NCBI RefSeq assembly: GCF_021504595.1 | Contig: NZ_JACSGT010000002.1 | Coordinates: 186,001-250,000 of the forward strand | Length of the DNA: 64,000 nt | Source of the DNA: Chryseobacterium indicum | GTDB taxonomy: Bacteria > Bacteroidota > Bacteroidia > Flavobacteriales > Weeksellaceae | Direction of reading: 5' to 3' | Part shown: one piece after another, positions 43,461-52,647 of the stretch | How positions within the stretch are numbered: the first letter of the stretch is position 1 | Layout: each line of letters opens with the position of its first letter | Program-made: the position numbers and the translations under genes | Notes under the pieces: generated by a model | Seen by the model: only the letters and a program-made list of their open reading frames with translations | Database searches by the model: none | Told to the model about the DNA's origin: nothing

Positions 43461-45515
43461 ATGAAATCTATTTTACAAAAAACACAAATTTTACTTTTAC
43501 TTTTTGCTTTCAGCTCCATCTTTTCACAACAGAAAATGAAGCTTCCAAAAGACGTTCTTTTTTATATGGAAATTAACGGAAAGCAGCTTAACCAGAAAAT
43601 CAACTGGCAGAAACTGAATCCTTTTTTGCTTGAAGTAGCCAAAGAAGATAAAGAAAAACAGGCTTCGTGGAACGATTATTCCAAAACCGGGATAAAATAC
43701 GATGCCACACAATATCATTATGCCAATTTCAACGATTCCGTAAAAACGTATACCGCTCATTTTCTGCTGGATAACAAAGAAAAATTTCAGGAATTCATTA
43801 ATTCATCCAAGAAAAAAGGACTGGAAATTTCGAAACGAAAAAATTACTCTTACGTTAATCTCGATGATAAATTGTTTGTTGCATGGAACGATAAGCAGGC
43901 GGTTCTGAAATTAATCAGCTATGAAAAACCTTATAAAATCGACTGGAATGATGAAGCAGCAATGACAGACAGTGCCGCTGCAACAATTGACAGTGCGGCA
44001 ATTGTTATGGACAGCGCAGCCGTTGCGGTTGACAGCACATACGCAGAAAAAGCATTCGATTACAAAGAAGAGATTAAATATCTGAAAGATGATATTCAAT
44101 ATCTAAAGGAAGACATTAAAGAATATCAGGCGGAAATTGCCAAAAAACAAAAAGACATTAAATATCTGGAAAAGCATCACAAGTATCCTGAAGAAGAAAA
44201 AGATTCCAGTGACAAAAATTACTCTGAAAAGGAAAGCGAATACACACTTCCGCATACGGAGGAAGAAATGGATGAGGAGACTGAAGAAGACAGCATTTAT
44301 CTGAAACAGATGGATTCTCTGAAGATCGAAAAGTTTAAAATCACCAAAAAACTGGCGGAAAAGGATTTTGATGATTATTTCAACTCGGCGCCGGAGCTCG
44401 ATGTTTCCAAAGAAATATTGTCTTTCCGGGATGCGGATTCTGATGTTTTTGTGTATACGGATTATGGAAGAATCGTAAATAACGGAGCATACGGTAAAAT
44501 TATGAGCCACTACCCTTTCGGAAATCTTATGGGGAAAGCATACAATTCCAATTCTTCTTATAATCTGTATTTTGACAATGATAAGGTAAGACTGGTAAAC
44601 AGTTATCAGCACAAAAATGAAGCGGTTCAGAAGAGCATCAATTCCGTTTACAAAGGGAAAAAGAATAAAAAGCTGACGGCTCTCATCAACGATAAAAGCA
44701 TCGGATATTACGCCATTAATGTGGACGGAAATAAGTATTTTGATCTGATGTACAGCCTGTTGAAAGATTCCGGAGAAGGCGATTATCAGAAAGAAATGGA
44801 ACTTGTAATGGAAACCATGAAAATTGTTCTGGATGAAAAGGCCATTACCAAGATCGCACCCGGGAACGGAATTTTTGTCCTTAACGAACTGAAATCCAAA
44901 ACCGTAGAATACACCGATTATGAATACGATGATGATTATAATGAAAAGGAAGTGAAGAAAACAAAAGAAATCGCTGTTCCGAATTTCACGTTTGCTTTTG
45001 CTACGGAAAATGAAGGGTACTGGAACCGTATTTTCGATATGCTGACCACAAATAAAGTTACAGCTAAGAAATTCTCTAAAAACGGAGATTTTTATGCCTT
45101 CAGCGAAGGAAAAAATGACGGATATTTCGACAAGTTATTCTTTACGGTAAAAGACGGAATTGTCTACGTAACGACCTCAACAGAGAATATTTCATCTAAA
45201 AACCAATCGGAAATCTCTGAAAAATGGGCAAAAGATTCAGCGAAATATCCTTTGTCGGGAAGGTTTGACATTCAGAAACTAATGGTCGGACTTGAAAAAG
45301 AGTTTAAAACTCCGTCGGAAAGAAAAACGCTGGATCTTTTGAAGAAAAATCTGGGCGAAGTGTATTTTAAAACAGAAGCCAAAGGAGAAAAGATAGAAAC
45401 GGAAATTAATTATAACATTAAAAATGCTTCGGAAAACAGTTTAATGTATTTCTTCGATGTTTTTGATGAAATATATAAAATGAAAGAATCTGATAAAAAG
45501 CAGCCTATTTTATAA
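43461..45515 (+). CDS. Large secreted protein with acidic coiled-coil insert
   Basis: 684 aa with a signal peptide (ILLLLFAFSSIFSQQ). The N-terminal domain (PKDVLFYMEINGKQLNQKIN) and C-terminal half resemble the 'chaperone-like' DUF4836-type Bacteroidota proteins, but I cannot confirm that. Between them, residues ~175-310 are low-complexity: a run of DSAA/DSAAV repeats, a coiled coil 'EIKYLKDDIQYLKEDIKEYQ', and very acidic Glu/Asp stretches. It ends exactly where the next gene starts (TAATG). Envelope protein of unknown role. Confidence 0.65.
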   Translation: MKSILQKTQILLLLFAFSSIFSQQKMKLPKDVLFYMEINGKQLNQKINWQKLNPFLLEVAKEDKEKQASWNDYSKTGIKYDATQYHYANFNDSVKTYTAHFLLDNKEKFQEFINSSKKKGLEISKRKNYSYVNLDDKLFVAWNDKQAVLKLISYEKPYKIDWNDEAAMTDSAAATIDSAAIVMDSAAVAVDSTYAEKAFDYKEEIKYLKDDIQYLKEDIKEYQAEIAKKQKDIKYLEKHHKYPEEEKDSSDKNYSEKESEYTLPHTEEEMDEETEEDSIYLKQMDSLKIEKFKITKKLAEKDFDDYFNSAPELDVSKEILSFRDADSDVFVYTDYGRIVNNGAYGKIMSHYPFGNLMGKAYNSNSSYNLYFDNDKVRLVNSYQHKNEAVQKSINSVYKGKKNKKLTALINDKSIGYYAINVDGNKYFDLMYSLLKDSGEGDYQKEMELVMETMKIVLDEKAITKIAPGNGIFVLNELKSKTVEYTDYEYDDDYNEKEVKKTKEIAVPNFTFAFATENEGYWNRIFDMLTTNKVTAKKFSKNGDFYAFSEGKNDGYFDKLFFTVKDGIVYVTTSTENISSKNQSEISEKWAKDSAKYPLSGRFDIQKLMVGLEKEFKTPSERKTLDLLKKNLGEVYFKTEAKGEKIETEINYNIKNASENSLMYFFDVFDEIYKMKESDKKQPIL

Positions 45516-46744
45516 TGAAAAAAAAACTTTTTGCCTTCGTTATTTTACTTTTTGCGGGGATGGTGTATTTCGTTTTTTACCATAAACAAAATACGAAGAT
45601 TTTTTCTCCGCAGGAAGCAGATGCAATCATTCTGATTGATACAAAAAAGCTAACAAGAGAATATGTTTACAGTCTTGCAAGGCATCCTTCCTTATGGTTT
45701 GAAAGCAAAGAGAAAAATACAATATCTTTTAGAAAATCGGGAGTGAAAATTCCCGATTTTTTACAGGCTTTTCATCTGAAAAATTCAAAAGTTTCGAACT
45801 GGTACAGTGTTTTTGAACTGGAAGACAAGAAGACTTTTTTATTGTTTCTGAAACAGCAGAAGTTTACGGATCTGGGGAATCAGGTGTTCAGGAAAGATCA
45901 GGTTTTTATTAAAATTTTTGGGGAAAACCTTATTATCGGAAGTTCCAATGATGATTTTGAGCGAATTAACAACCAGTTATTTCACAGTTCTCAGGCAAAT
46001 CTTTTTGATGCAGACGCGCTCGTTACCAATGGATTAGGAAGCATTATTCTGAACACAAAAAAGGGCAGCCACAATCTTTCTGTCGAATTGAAACATGATG
46101 AAATTGAAATCAGAAATCAGTCTGATTCTTACGATCCTTCCCCTGCTATTTCAAGACTATTGAAGACCGATTCTTTTTTAGAGACAGAACTTGATGCTGA
46201 AAATATTAAAAACTTCGCCTTTCTTTTTGACAAAACTTTTGCAGATTCTTCATCTATCAGTAAGCTAAAAGCTTCTGTACATCTGGAAGAGGAGAATGAC
46301 ACGATCATTACTTACAGCTACGATGATAATTTTAATGAAGTTGAAAAGAAAACGTTCCAAAAGATCATCCAACCGAATTATGTCATTGATTTTCAATGTT
46401 TAAACCCTGAAAAGACGGAGCTGTATTTTCAGAATAAAAAATGGATCAATGCCCAGAATCAGTTCACAGCAATTCCTTTTCAGCCTAACCTCATCACTCA
46501 GAAAAGCAAAGGTTTTGAAATAAAATCTACAAGAAAACCAGTTCAGCAGTCTTTCAATCTGAATGAAAATTATATTTTTGTAAAAAATAATCCGTTATTG
46601 CTGTCTTTTTTAAAAACATCATCCCCTAAGGAAAAGAAAATGATTTCCGATATTGATTATATTTTTTACGGAAACAGAGATCAGGATTATTGTCTGAAAG
46701 TACAGTTTAAAAAAGATGACCTTCCTTTGATTTTAAGGTGGTAA
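45515..46744 (+). CDS. Membrane-anchored protein, partner of the preceding gene
   Basis: 409 aa. One N-terminal membrane anchor (LFAFVILLFAGMVYFVFYH), then a soluble periplasmic part with no known motif. The region 'QEADAIILIDTKKLTREYVY' parallels 'KDVLFYMEINGKQLNQKI' of the preceding protein, suggesting a distant common domain. The start codon overlaps the upstream stop, so the two are translationally coupled and may form a complex. Confidence 0.65.
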   Translation: MKKKLFAFVILLFAGMVYFVFYHKQNTKIFSPQEADAIILIDTKKLTREYVYSLARHPSLWFESKEKNTISFRKSGVKIPDFLQAFHLKNSKVSNWYSVFELEDKKTFLLFLKQQKFTDLGNQVFRKDQVFIKIFGENLIIGSSNDDFERINNQLFHSSQANLFDADALVTNGLGSIILNTKKGSHNLSVELKHDEIEIRNQSDSYDPSPAISRLLKTDSFLETELDAENIKNFAFLFDKTFADSSSISKLKASVHLEEENDTIITYSYDDNFNEVEKKTFQKIIQPNYVIDFQCLNPEKTELYFQNKKWINAQNQFTAIPFQPNLITQKSKGFEIKSTRKPVQQSFNLNENYIFVKNNPLLLSFLKTSSPKEKKMISDIDYIFYGNRDQDYCLKVQFKKDDLPLILRW

Positions 46745-46759
46745 AAAATTTAAAATTCA

Positions 46760-47098
46760 ATGGATGCTTCGTATATTGCCATACTGAAAACGTTTACACA
46801 TTACTTCCTTCATTTCGTTTTTCCGGTGTTTATTGCTTTACTGTTTTACAGGGAAAACTGGAAGAAAGTGTACCTTATTCTTCTGGCAACGATGCTGGTA
46901 GATTTGGATCATCTTTTTGCAGATCCTATTTTTGATCCTAACCGTGGAAGCATCGGTTTTCATTTTTTACATTCCTATTACGCCATTGCAGTATATTTTT
47001 TGATGCTTTTCTTTAAAGGAAATACGAGGATTGTAGCAATCGGACTTCTTTTTCATATGTTTACCGATTTTCAGGATTTTTATTTCTGGAGCCATTAA
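46760..47098 (+). CDS. DUF6122-like small membrane protein
   Basis: 112 aa with three or four membrane helices and conserved polar residues: 'FTHYFLHFVFPVFIALLFY', 'MLVDLDHLFADPIFDPNRGS', 'GFHFLHSYYAIAVY', 'GLLFHMFTDFQDFYF'. The several His and Asp (DLDHL, HFLHS, HMFTD) are arranged as in membrane-embedded metal-dependent hydrolases of the YdjM/LexA-regulated type. Role unknown. Confidence 0.75.
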   Translation: MDASYIAILKTFTHYFLHFVFPVFIALLFYRENWKKVYLILLATMLVDLDHLFADPIFDPNRGSIGFHFLHSYYAIAVYFLMLFFKGNTRIVAIGLLFHMFTDFQDFYFWSH

Positions 47099-47163
47099 AA
47101 TACCATTAATATTTTCTTTCGACATTTCAAAAGTCATCGATTTTTTGTATTTTAGGAACAGTT

Positions 47164-48234
47164 ATGAAATTGAAAGAATTTTTACATTATACGTACATTT
47201 TTCCCATTCTTGCAGTTGGTTATTATTTTTCCGGACTGATGGGAACGGGTGTTCTATCTGATGTAATTGCCGGAATTTTATTAACGGGCAGTGTTTTATC
47301 TGCAGTGCATCACGCGGAAGTTGTCGCACATAAAGTAGGTGAACCTTTTGGAACTATTATTCTTGCGCTGTGTATTACAATCATTGAAGTGGCGCTGATT
47401 ATTTCGCTGATGGTTGCGGGAGGAGATCAGGCGATTACGCTTGCAAGAGATACGGTTTTTGCTGCGGTGATGCTTATTCTTAATGGAATTTTAGGAATCT
47501 GTATTTTGGTGGGCGGCGTGAAATATTACGAACAGTTTTTCGCAAGAACTTCCGCCACAACTTATCTGGTTAGTATTGTTTCCATCCTGATTTTGACTTT
47601 GGTTCTTCCGAATTTCACGTCCAGCGTAAACGGACCTTTTTACAATCAGGCACAACTGATTTTTGTTTCTATTGCCTGCCTTGTGATTTATGGTGTGTTT
47701 CTGATGGTACAGACGATCCGTCACAGAAATTATTTTATCGTTCCGGAAGAGCAATCAGAAGAAAATTATATTCCTTCGGTTTCAAAAACGGTGATCAGTT
47801 TTACTTTTCTGGTGATTTGTCTGGCGATTGTTGTTATGATGGCAAAAGGACTTTCTGCCACAATTGAAAATATGGTGCAGAGTTTGGGCGCTCCAAAATC
47901 TCTGGTCGGAGTCATTATCGCAGCGGTTGTTCTGCTTCCGGAAGGTGTTGCGGCGATTCGGGCGGCTCGAAGCAATCAGATCCAGTCGAGTTTAAATCTT
48001 GCTTTGGGTTCTGCTTTAGCAAGTATCGGACTTACCATTCCTGCGGTTTCTGTGGTTTGTATTTTGTATGATATTCCGCTGGTTTTAGGTCTGGACAAGA
48101 AAGATATTATTCTGCTTTCTCTTTCTGTTTTTATCGTGATGCTTTCTTTAAGCCGCGGAAAAACAAATATTCTCTACGGAACGGTTTTATTGGTAAACCT
48201 TGCAGCCTACATTTTCACGGTAATTGTTCCGTAA
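47164..48234 (+). CDS. chaA: Ca2+/H+ antiporter, ChaA-like (CaCA superfamily)
   Basis: 356 aa, about 10-11 membrane helices in two inverted halves. The paired alpha-repeat motifs are 'HHAEVVAHKVGEPFGTIILA' with 'LCITIIEVALI' and, in the second half, 'AAVVLLPEGVAAIRAARSNQ' with 'NLALGSALASIGLTIP'. These carry the acidic cation ligands. Likely exports Ca2+ (or Na+/K+) at alkaline pH. Single-gene unit preceded by an AT-rich promoter region. Confidence 0.9.
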   Translation: MKLKEFLHYTYIFPILAVGYYFSGLMGTGVLSDVIAGILLTGSVLSAVHHAEVVAHKVGEPFGTIILALCITIIEVALIISLMVAGGDQAITLARDTVFAAVMLILNGILGICILVGGVKYYEQFFARTSATTYLVSIVSILILTLVLPNFTSSVNGPFYNQAQLIFVSIACLVIYGVFLMVQTIRHRNYFIVPEEQSEENYIPSVSKTVISFTFLVICLAIVVMMAKGLSATIENMVQSLGAPKSLVGVIIAAVVLLPEGVAAIRAARSNQIQSSLNLALGSALASIGLTIPAVSVVCILYDIPLVLGLDKKDIILLSLSVFIVMLSLSRGKTNILYGTVLLVNLAAYIFTVIVP

Positions 48235-48275
48235 CTTAAAAAAACACTGAACTCACAACAAAGAACTTTAAACCA

Positions 48276-48656
48276 TTAGAGTCTTCTTGCGAGTTCCATT
48301 TTGAAAGCCATCAGTTTGGCAATGTTTTCAGATTTGTAAATTGCCAGATCTGCATTTTCTCCCACAAAATTTTCTTCAACTGTCGTCTTCCAGAGATTCA
48401 GCCAACGATCGAAATGATGCTGTTCCATCGCCTGAATTTCATTAACCGGAAAATGAACGCCCATCGGATTTCCTTTGTACGACATCTGCCCGAAAAGAAT
48501 AGATTCCCAAAATGAATACATCTTCGGCAAATGACTATCCCAGTTCACTTTAGCAATATCATTAAAGAAAAAGCCAATAACCTCATCTTTAACGACTTTA
48601 GCATAAAACGAATTCACCAGATGTTCAATATCCTCTCTTGATTCTAATTTTTTCAT
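48276..48656 (-). CDS. Group III truncated haemoglobin
   Basis: 126 aa, the standard size of a 2/2 globin. Features: 'DIEHLVNSFYAKVVKDEVIG' and 'FFFNDIAKVNWDSHLPKMYS' with Trp/His at the usual places, then 'FWESILFGQMSYKGNPMGVH', a proximal-site 'EQHHFDRWLNLWKTTVEENF'. Binds O2 or NO via haem. Convergent with chaA. Confidence 0.92.
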   Translation of the reverse strand: MKKLESREDIEHLVNSFYAKVVKDEVIGFFFNDIAKVNWDSHLPKMYSFWESILFGQMSYKGNPMGVHFPVNEIQAMEQHHFDRWLNLWKTTVEENFVGENADLAIYKSENIAKLMAFKMELARRL

Positions 48657-48762
48657 ACACCAAAGTTAGCATAAAATTGTGTGGAAATGTTTTGTGGCTG
48701 GGTTGATACATTTCAGGTGTGGGATTTTGTTTTTTACGAGAACAGTATTCAATTTCTGTAAG

Positions 48763-48975
48763 TCAGATTAATTTGTTGTCAGATAAAAAACTCACCAAAT
48801 CTTCAATGCTTTTAAGATATTTTCCGGATATTCTTTTTTTATTGATATATAGCTCGATCTGATTTGAAGTATCAAAAAACAATTCTACAGATTTATTTTC
48901 TTGAAATTGATATGCTAAAAAACTAACTTCTAACCATCCGTTTTTTGTTAAATATTCTGTAAAAGAGTTCTTCAT
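48763..48975 (-). CDS. Small unrecognised protein near immunity gene remnants
   Basis: 70 aa (MKNSFTEYLTKNGWLEVSFL...), soluble, with alternating strands 'KSVELFFDTSNQIELYINKK' and a final helix 'YLKSIEDLVSFLSDNKLI'. It directly follows the broken Imm35-like gene on the same strand and may be another immunity-type gene. Unrecognised. Confidence 0.5.
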   Translation of the reverse strand: MKNSFTEYLTKNGWLEVSFLAYQFQENKSVELFFDTSNQIELYINKKRISGKYLKSIEDLVSFLSDNKLI

Positions 48976-48991
48976 TTTAATAAATTTAAAT

Positions 48992-49283
48992 CTAACAATA
49001 TCTTCCCGCTTCGTATTCCTGAATGTAATATTCGATCGTATTGCCGGAGCCAGATTCTATAATTTCTCCATCAACATTTTTGACTAAAAAAAGAACATTT
49101 CCAACTAATGTATTATACTTTTCATCTCTTTTCTCATAAAATTCTTTGCTTACATAGAAAAATCATTCCATAATTTTTTTTAATAGTAGCTTCTTTGAAA
49201 AGAGAAAGCTTAATCCCAGATTTTTCACTGGATTTATCAATATGATTTTGAGCTATTTGGATAATTTTCTGTTCTGTTAACAT
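48992..49283 (-). pseudogene. Imm35/YrhB-like immunity gene, frameshifted
   Basis: It starts MLTEQKIIQIAQNHIDKSSE at 49283. One indel near 49155 moves the frame from 'KKNYGMIFLC' to 'FYVSKEFYEKRDEKYNTLVG', then 'NVLFLVKNVDGEIIESGSGN' and 'TIEYYIQEYEAGRYC'. 'GNxLFLVKNVDGxIIESGSGxTIEYYI' matches the YrhB/Imm35 pattern. Imm35 proteins protect against toxins of contact-dependent systems. A sequencing error is possible. Confidence 0.65.
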
Positions 49284-49367
49284 AATTATTTTCCCGTTTT
49301 TACGATTTTAATTTACGAAAAACAAAAAGATTGCCTCTTTTTCTGAGACAACCTATTTTATTCTTAT

Positions 49368-49937
49368 TTATTTTTTTAGATTCAATAAATCTCTAATTCT
49401 AAGGACTAAAAATACAAGCAATAACAAGGTATTAAAAATATATAAGTAATTCTCATAGCTGTTATATTTCTGATTGTAGTAAAAAAGTTCAAAAATGTTA
49501 GACATTAAATTTAAATAAATCAAGAAATAAAAAAGAATGCTTAAATAAATATATTTTTTTAGACTACTTCTAAAAAATAGAAAATAAAGAAGTAAAAAAC
49601 TATTTAAAGGTAATGCTAAAATCCCCCAAGAAGAGTTAATATCATTCCAATGAAATATATTTATACCAGCAATTAGCAAAAGTGTCCAAAAGTCAATCTC
49701 TTGTTCTACATGCTGATTTTTTCTTTGCACTAAGAAAAAAATAATATAAATAATGGCTAAGATTATTGTATGGATTTTAATCCATCTTTTTACCACCTCA
49801 TAACATTCTGTAAATCCATCGCCACAATATAATCCGTAATCTATAATGTCACTTGAATAAAAGTAAATATATCCGAAATAAGCAGAAAAGCCTGCTGATA
49901 AGATCAATAAAATAAATAAAAACTGTTTTTGTCTCAT
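49368..49937 (-). CDS. Multi-pass membrane protein, possible immunity protein
   Basis: 189 aa with about five membrane helices (e.g. 'FLFILLILSAGFSAYFGYIY', 'IILAIIYIIFFLVQ', 'GILALPLNSFLLLYFLFF'). The loop after helix one has 'YGLYCGDGFTECYEVVKRW'. Unrecognised. It belongs to the row of small genes downstream of the toxin-like operon, where integral-membrane immunity proteins are common; that role is positional inference. Confidence 0.55.
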   Translation of the reverse strand: MRQKQFLFILLILSAGFSAYFGYIYFYSSDIIDYGLYCGDGFTECYEVVKRWIKIHTIILAIIYIIFFLVQRKNQHVEQEIDFWTLLLIAGINIFHWNDINSSWGILALPLNSFLLLYFLFFRSSLKKYIYLSILFYFLIYLNLMSNIFELFYYNQKYNSYENYLYIFNTLLLLVFLVLRIRDLLNLKK

Positions 49938-50136
49938 TTGTTTTTAGAAATAGCAAAGCAATATTAGCTACTTATGTTTTATTATTGAGAGAGCTCGTAA
50001 TTTCGGCTTGAATTGAGCATTAGTTCGTCAGTAATACAATGGCTTTTCAGAAATCAACTTATTTATAATTGGTGGTCAATTCAAACCGAAACAAGGTTGG
50101 TCTGTGCTCCTGATTTTTGCACACATATTAAAGAAT

Positions 50137-50769
50137 CTATCTAATCGTTTTGTTACAGCTTAATATCCATATATTTGTCTCCAACTTAAAAACACAGGTT
50201 TTTCTTTCTAATTCTGACGATTCTGTCATTAAAACATAATTATTTCCAAAAAATATAGGTTGAGAAAAACTTCTGATATCATTTTTTTTCTTTTTGTCAA
50301 ATTTTTTTAAAAATTCACTATACAATTTTTTTTTCTTTTCTTCCGTTAATTCTTTTCCATTATAAAAAATAGTATACGTTGAAGTATTAAAAATTTCTTT
50401 CTGTTTATATTTTGTTAATTTTTTAGAGACAAATGTAATTAAATCTATTGGAATGTTTTTCTCTGAAATAATTGGGCTTCCATTGGTACAGAAAATTGCT
50501 TTTTTTAACGGAAAATCTTTCCAATCAAAGTTTATAGTTTGAGATTTTAAAGCAACTTTGTATGCTTCTATTTCTTCTTTTGATAAGACTTCTTCCCAAT
50601 CTTCATCTAATTCATCAAACACAATAGAACGAGGGTTATTATTCAAAAAGTAATAATTGTTTCCATAAATATCATTAATAAAATTAGCAATTTTATCCTT
50701 GTCTTGTGCAAAGCTTAAGATTGGAATGAATAATAATAATAATAATAATAGAAAAACAAATGATTTCAC
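50137..50769 (-). CDS. Secreted/periplasmic protein of unknown function
   Basis: About 210 aa from GTG 50769 (VKSFVFLLLLLLLFIPILSF, signal peptide); the frame reaches to 50871 but would overlap the orphan fragment. The mature part contains 'DKDKIANFINDIYGNNYYFL' and 'DLITFVSKKLTKYKQKEIFN', with no known motif. The signal peptide's Leu run is encoded by an AAT/ATT trinucleotide repeat (50729-50750). It lies downstream of the orphan 3' fragment in the position of a toxin or immunity gene. Confidence 0.55.
   Translation of the reverse strand: MKSFVFLLLLLLLFIPILSFAQDKDKIANFINDIYGNNYYFLNNNPRSIVFDELDEDWEEVLSKEEIEAYKVALKSQTINFDWKDFPLKKAIFCTNGSPIISEKNIPIDLITFVSKKLTKYKQKEIFNTSTYTIFYNGKELTEEKKKKLYSEFLKKFDKKKKNDIRSFSQPIFFGNNYVLMTESSELERKTCVFKLETNIWILSCNKTIR
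50729..50750. repeat. AAT microsatellite inside a signal peptide
   Basis: About seven AAT units encode the Leu run of the hydrophobic core of the signal peptide at 50137-50769. A change in unit number keeps the frame but alters signal-peptide length. Confidence 0.7.
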
Positions 50770-50794
50770 TATATTTTTTAACAAAAAAACAAAA

Positions 50795-51091
50795 TTACAG
50801 GTTAGAAAACAAATTTTCACAATTTTCCGGATAATCTTCACGGAACAATGGAAGCGGATGCAGCGGATCAACCGGTGATCCTGTAGAAGAAGCCTGAAGA
50901 ATCATCAACGTTGTAGGAACTCTTGTGATCCAGTATTTTCCTTGTGGTTTTCCTTGTGGCTGTCTCATCTCATCCACGATGAACATATACATTGGATCTC
51001 CGATCACAGGAACGGCACCTCCGTTCCAGATAATGCCTGTTTCAAGGAAGAATTGTACAGCAGCTTCAAAGCCCGGTTTTACGGTAAAGAT
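50795..51091 (-). pseudogene. Orphan copy of the 3' end of the 1237-aa gene
   Basis: About 92 codons starting at 'TVKPGFEAAVQFFLETGIIW' and ending near 'PLFREDYPENCEN', about 90% identical by eye at DNA level to 52737-53014 (the 3' region of the gene at 52648-56361) and in the same orientation. No upstream coding part exists: the sequence jumps to the terminator at 51093-51125. After 'YPENCEN' the frame diverges and stops at 50795 ('LFSNL'). It is a displaced gene tail, as in Rhs/CDI loci. Confidence 0.85.
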
Positions 51092-51092
51092 T

Positions 51093-51125
51093 TTGAAAAA
51101 AAACCGCAACGGTAAGGTTGCGGTT
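51093..51125 (-). terminator. Terminator of the carrier-toxin-immunity operon
   Basis: AACCGCAAC pairs with GTTGCGGTT; on the minus strand the hairpin is followed by eight T. It separates the operon 56361-51141 from the orphan fragment. Confidence 0.85.
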
Positions 51126-51140
51126 AGTAAAAAATATTTT

Positions 51141-51482
51141 TTAGTACAAAGAAGAAACTAAAGTTGTTAGTATTGCCACCAAGAAGAAAGAAAAAATAAA
51201 AAAAAGTAATAAATGTCCAAAATAATTAATGCCTAATTTTGTTTTTCTTATTAAAAAATGAATACCATAAGTTAAAGAAAAAAAAATAGGGGGAATAAGA
51301 GGATTTACTATTCTGTCTATTTTCATGGTAGATTTATCAAAAATAAAATGATAAAATAGAGTTAAAATAATAATAGTAAGTATAGAAATTAAAAATTTCT
51401 TTTTTTCGTTCTTTCCATTAAATATTATATAGAAAAAGTTGCTTAATGAAAAAATAATTAAAAAATATATTACAAATTCCAT
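51141..51482 (-). CDS. Small membrane protein, candidate immunity protein
   Basis: 113 aa with three to four membrane helices ('FVIYFLIIFSLSNFFYIIF', 'FLISILTIIILTLFYHFIF', 'IPPIFFSLTYGIHFLI', 'LLLFFIFSFFLVAILTTLV'). It starts 22 bp downstream of the lysozyme-like gene and ends just before the terminator. Position and membrane topology suggest protection against the preceding protein; family unknown. Confidence 0.6.
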   Translation of the reverse strand: MEFVIYFLIIFSLSNFFYIIFNGKNEKKKFLISILTIIILTLFYHFIFDKSTMKIDRIVNPLIPPIFFSLTYGIHFLIRKTKLGINYFGHLLLFFIFSFFLVAILTTLVSSLY

Positions 51483-51504
51483 TTTTTTGTTTTCAAAGAT
51501 AAAA

Positions 51505-52587
51505 TTATTTTTTAGAATTAATTGCCTTAACTAATAATTTTCTTTGTAGACAAACTCTGCACCCTTCTCCTGATGAAATTTTATGATTAGGGTTCTTTTT
51601 AAGATTATTCAAAAACTTTTGATAATATAAATCTCCTTGTTTGTAGTAAGTTACATAAACGGCTTCTTTTTGATTTTGCGATAAATGCCCTACATATTTT
51701 TGAAACAATTGCGTTGCTTTTCTTATTACTATAGCAGAAAGATGAATACTTCCTTCATCTGACCTAATGTAGTCAACCAAATCTGTATAATCCCAATTTC
51801 TTTTTTTGAACTCATTTGGATATTGCTGATATAACTTTTTAGCTGTTTCTAATTTAATGTTTCCAATACCTAAATCATGTTTTGTTGCATTTAAGAGTTT
51901 ACTATTTACGTTAATAAAAGAATCAAATTCAATTGCGAAGTTAGGCATCCAATTAATTAAAACTTCATCTTGAAACCAATCCACAGCAATTCGCCAACTT
52001 TTACGAGTATTATATTCATCTGCTACAGAACCTGCGACTGCAATTTCTGGAACATTATAATAATTGGAGTAAAATTTGACTAGGTTAGACACCCTAGAAA
52101 TTACAACATAAACATCACTCGTGTAAGGAAAGTTTTCATCTGGAATTTTACAACCACTACATAGATTTAGTTTAAACTTAACTTCTAAAGGTGTTTTCTC
52201 TTCAAACTCATAAGAATCATCTAAATAACTTATTTTGAAATAATACTTCAAACCCTTATTTGATTCTATGTCAGATATTCCTAAATTATCAATAAGATTT
52301 TCTGTTATTTCAAATTCATGTTCCATCATTAGTCCTTTGATGCGGATTTCTTCTGAAATAACTTGTTCATCAATCATATAATCTCTAACCCTCATCAAAG
52401 TTATTGTAACCCATCCATTTTTCAAATCCACATCTTTGCTTAATGTAAATCTAATTTTGGCTTTATCTCCAAATTCAATTTTTTTTGAAACCCAATAGCC
52501 ACTTTGAATATATTTATGATTTCCATAGATTTGAGATGAGCTATCTATATCTGTACTATTCAACCCCAACGCTTTTATTTTACTCAT
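51505..52587 (-). CDS. Lysozyme-like effector candidate with N-terminal beta domain
   Basis: 360 aa. Residues ~30-140 form a beta-rich domain ('GYWVSKKIEFGDKAKIRFTL', 'WVTITLMRVRDYMIDEQVIS'). A CxxC follows (C143/C146, 'LCSGCKIPD'). The C-terminal part has 'YNVPEIAVAGSVADEYNTRK' (Glu191 a likely catalytic acid), 'AVDWFQDEVLINWMPNFAIE', 'KHDLGIGNIKLETAKKLYQQ' and 'DYIRSDEGSIHLSAIVIRKA'. This A-G-x-x-x-x-E-Y plus D-x-G-I-G-N-I-K-x-x-T-A pattern resembles transglycosylase/lysozyme-like domains fused to polymorphic toxins. A second Cys pair ('EGCRVCLQRK') ends the protein. No signal peptide. Encoded 60 bp after the 1237-aa gene and followed by a membrane protein. Peptidoglycan attack is inferred, not proven. 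Confidence 0.6.
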   Translation of the reverse strand: MSKIKALGLNSTDIDSSSQIYGNHKYIQSGYWVSKKIEFGDKAKIRFTLSKDVDLKNGWVTITLMRVRDYMIDEQVISEEIRIKGLMMEHEFEITENLIDNLGISDIESNKGLKYYFKISYLDDSYEFEEKTPLEVKFKLNLCSGCKIPDENFPYTSDVYVVISRVSNLVKFYSNYYNVPEIAVAGSVADEYNTRKSWRIAVDWFQDEVLINWMPNFAIEFDSFINVNSKLLNATKHDLGIGNIKLETAKKLYQQYPNEFKKRNWDYTDLVDYIRSDEGSIHLSAIVIRKATQLFQKYVGHLSQNQKEAVYVTYYKQGDLYYQKFLNNLKKNPNHKISSGEGCRVCLQRKLLVKAINSKK

Positions 52588-52647
52588 TTTTATAATTTTT
52601 AATTGTTAAAATAGAAATGGTGGCAGAAAACCACCATTTCATTAAGT

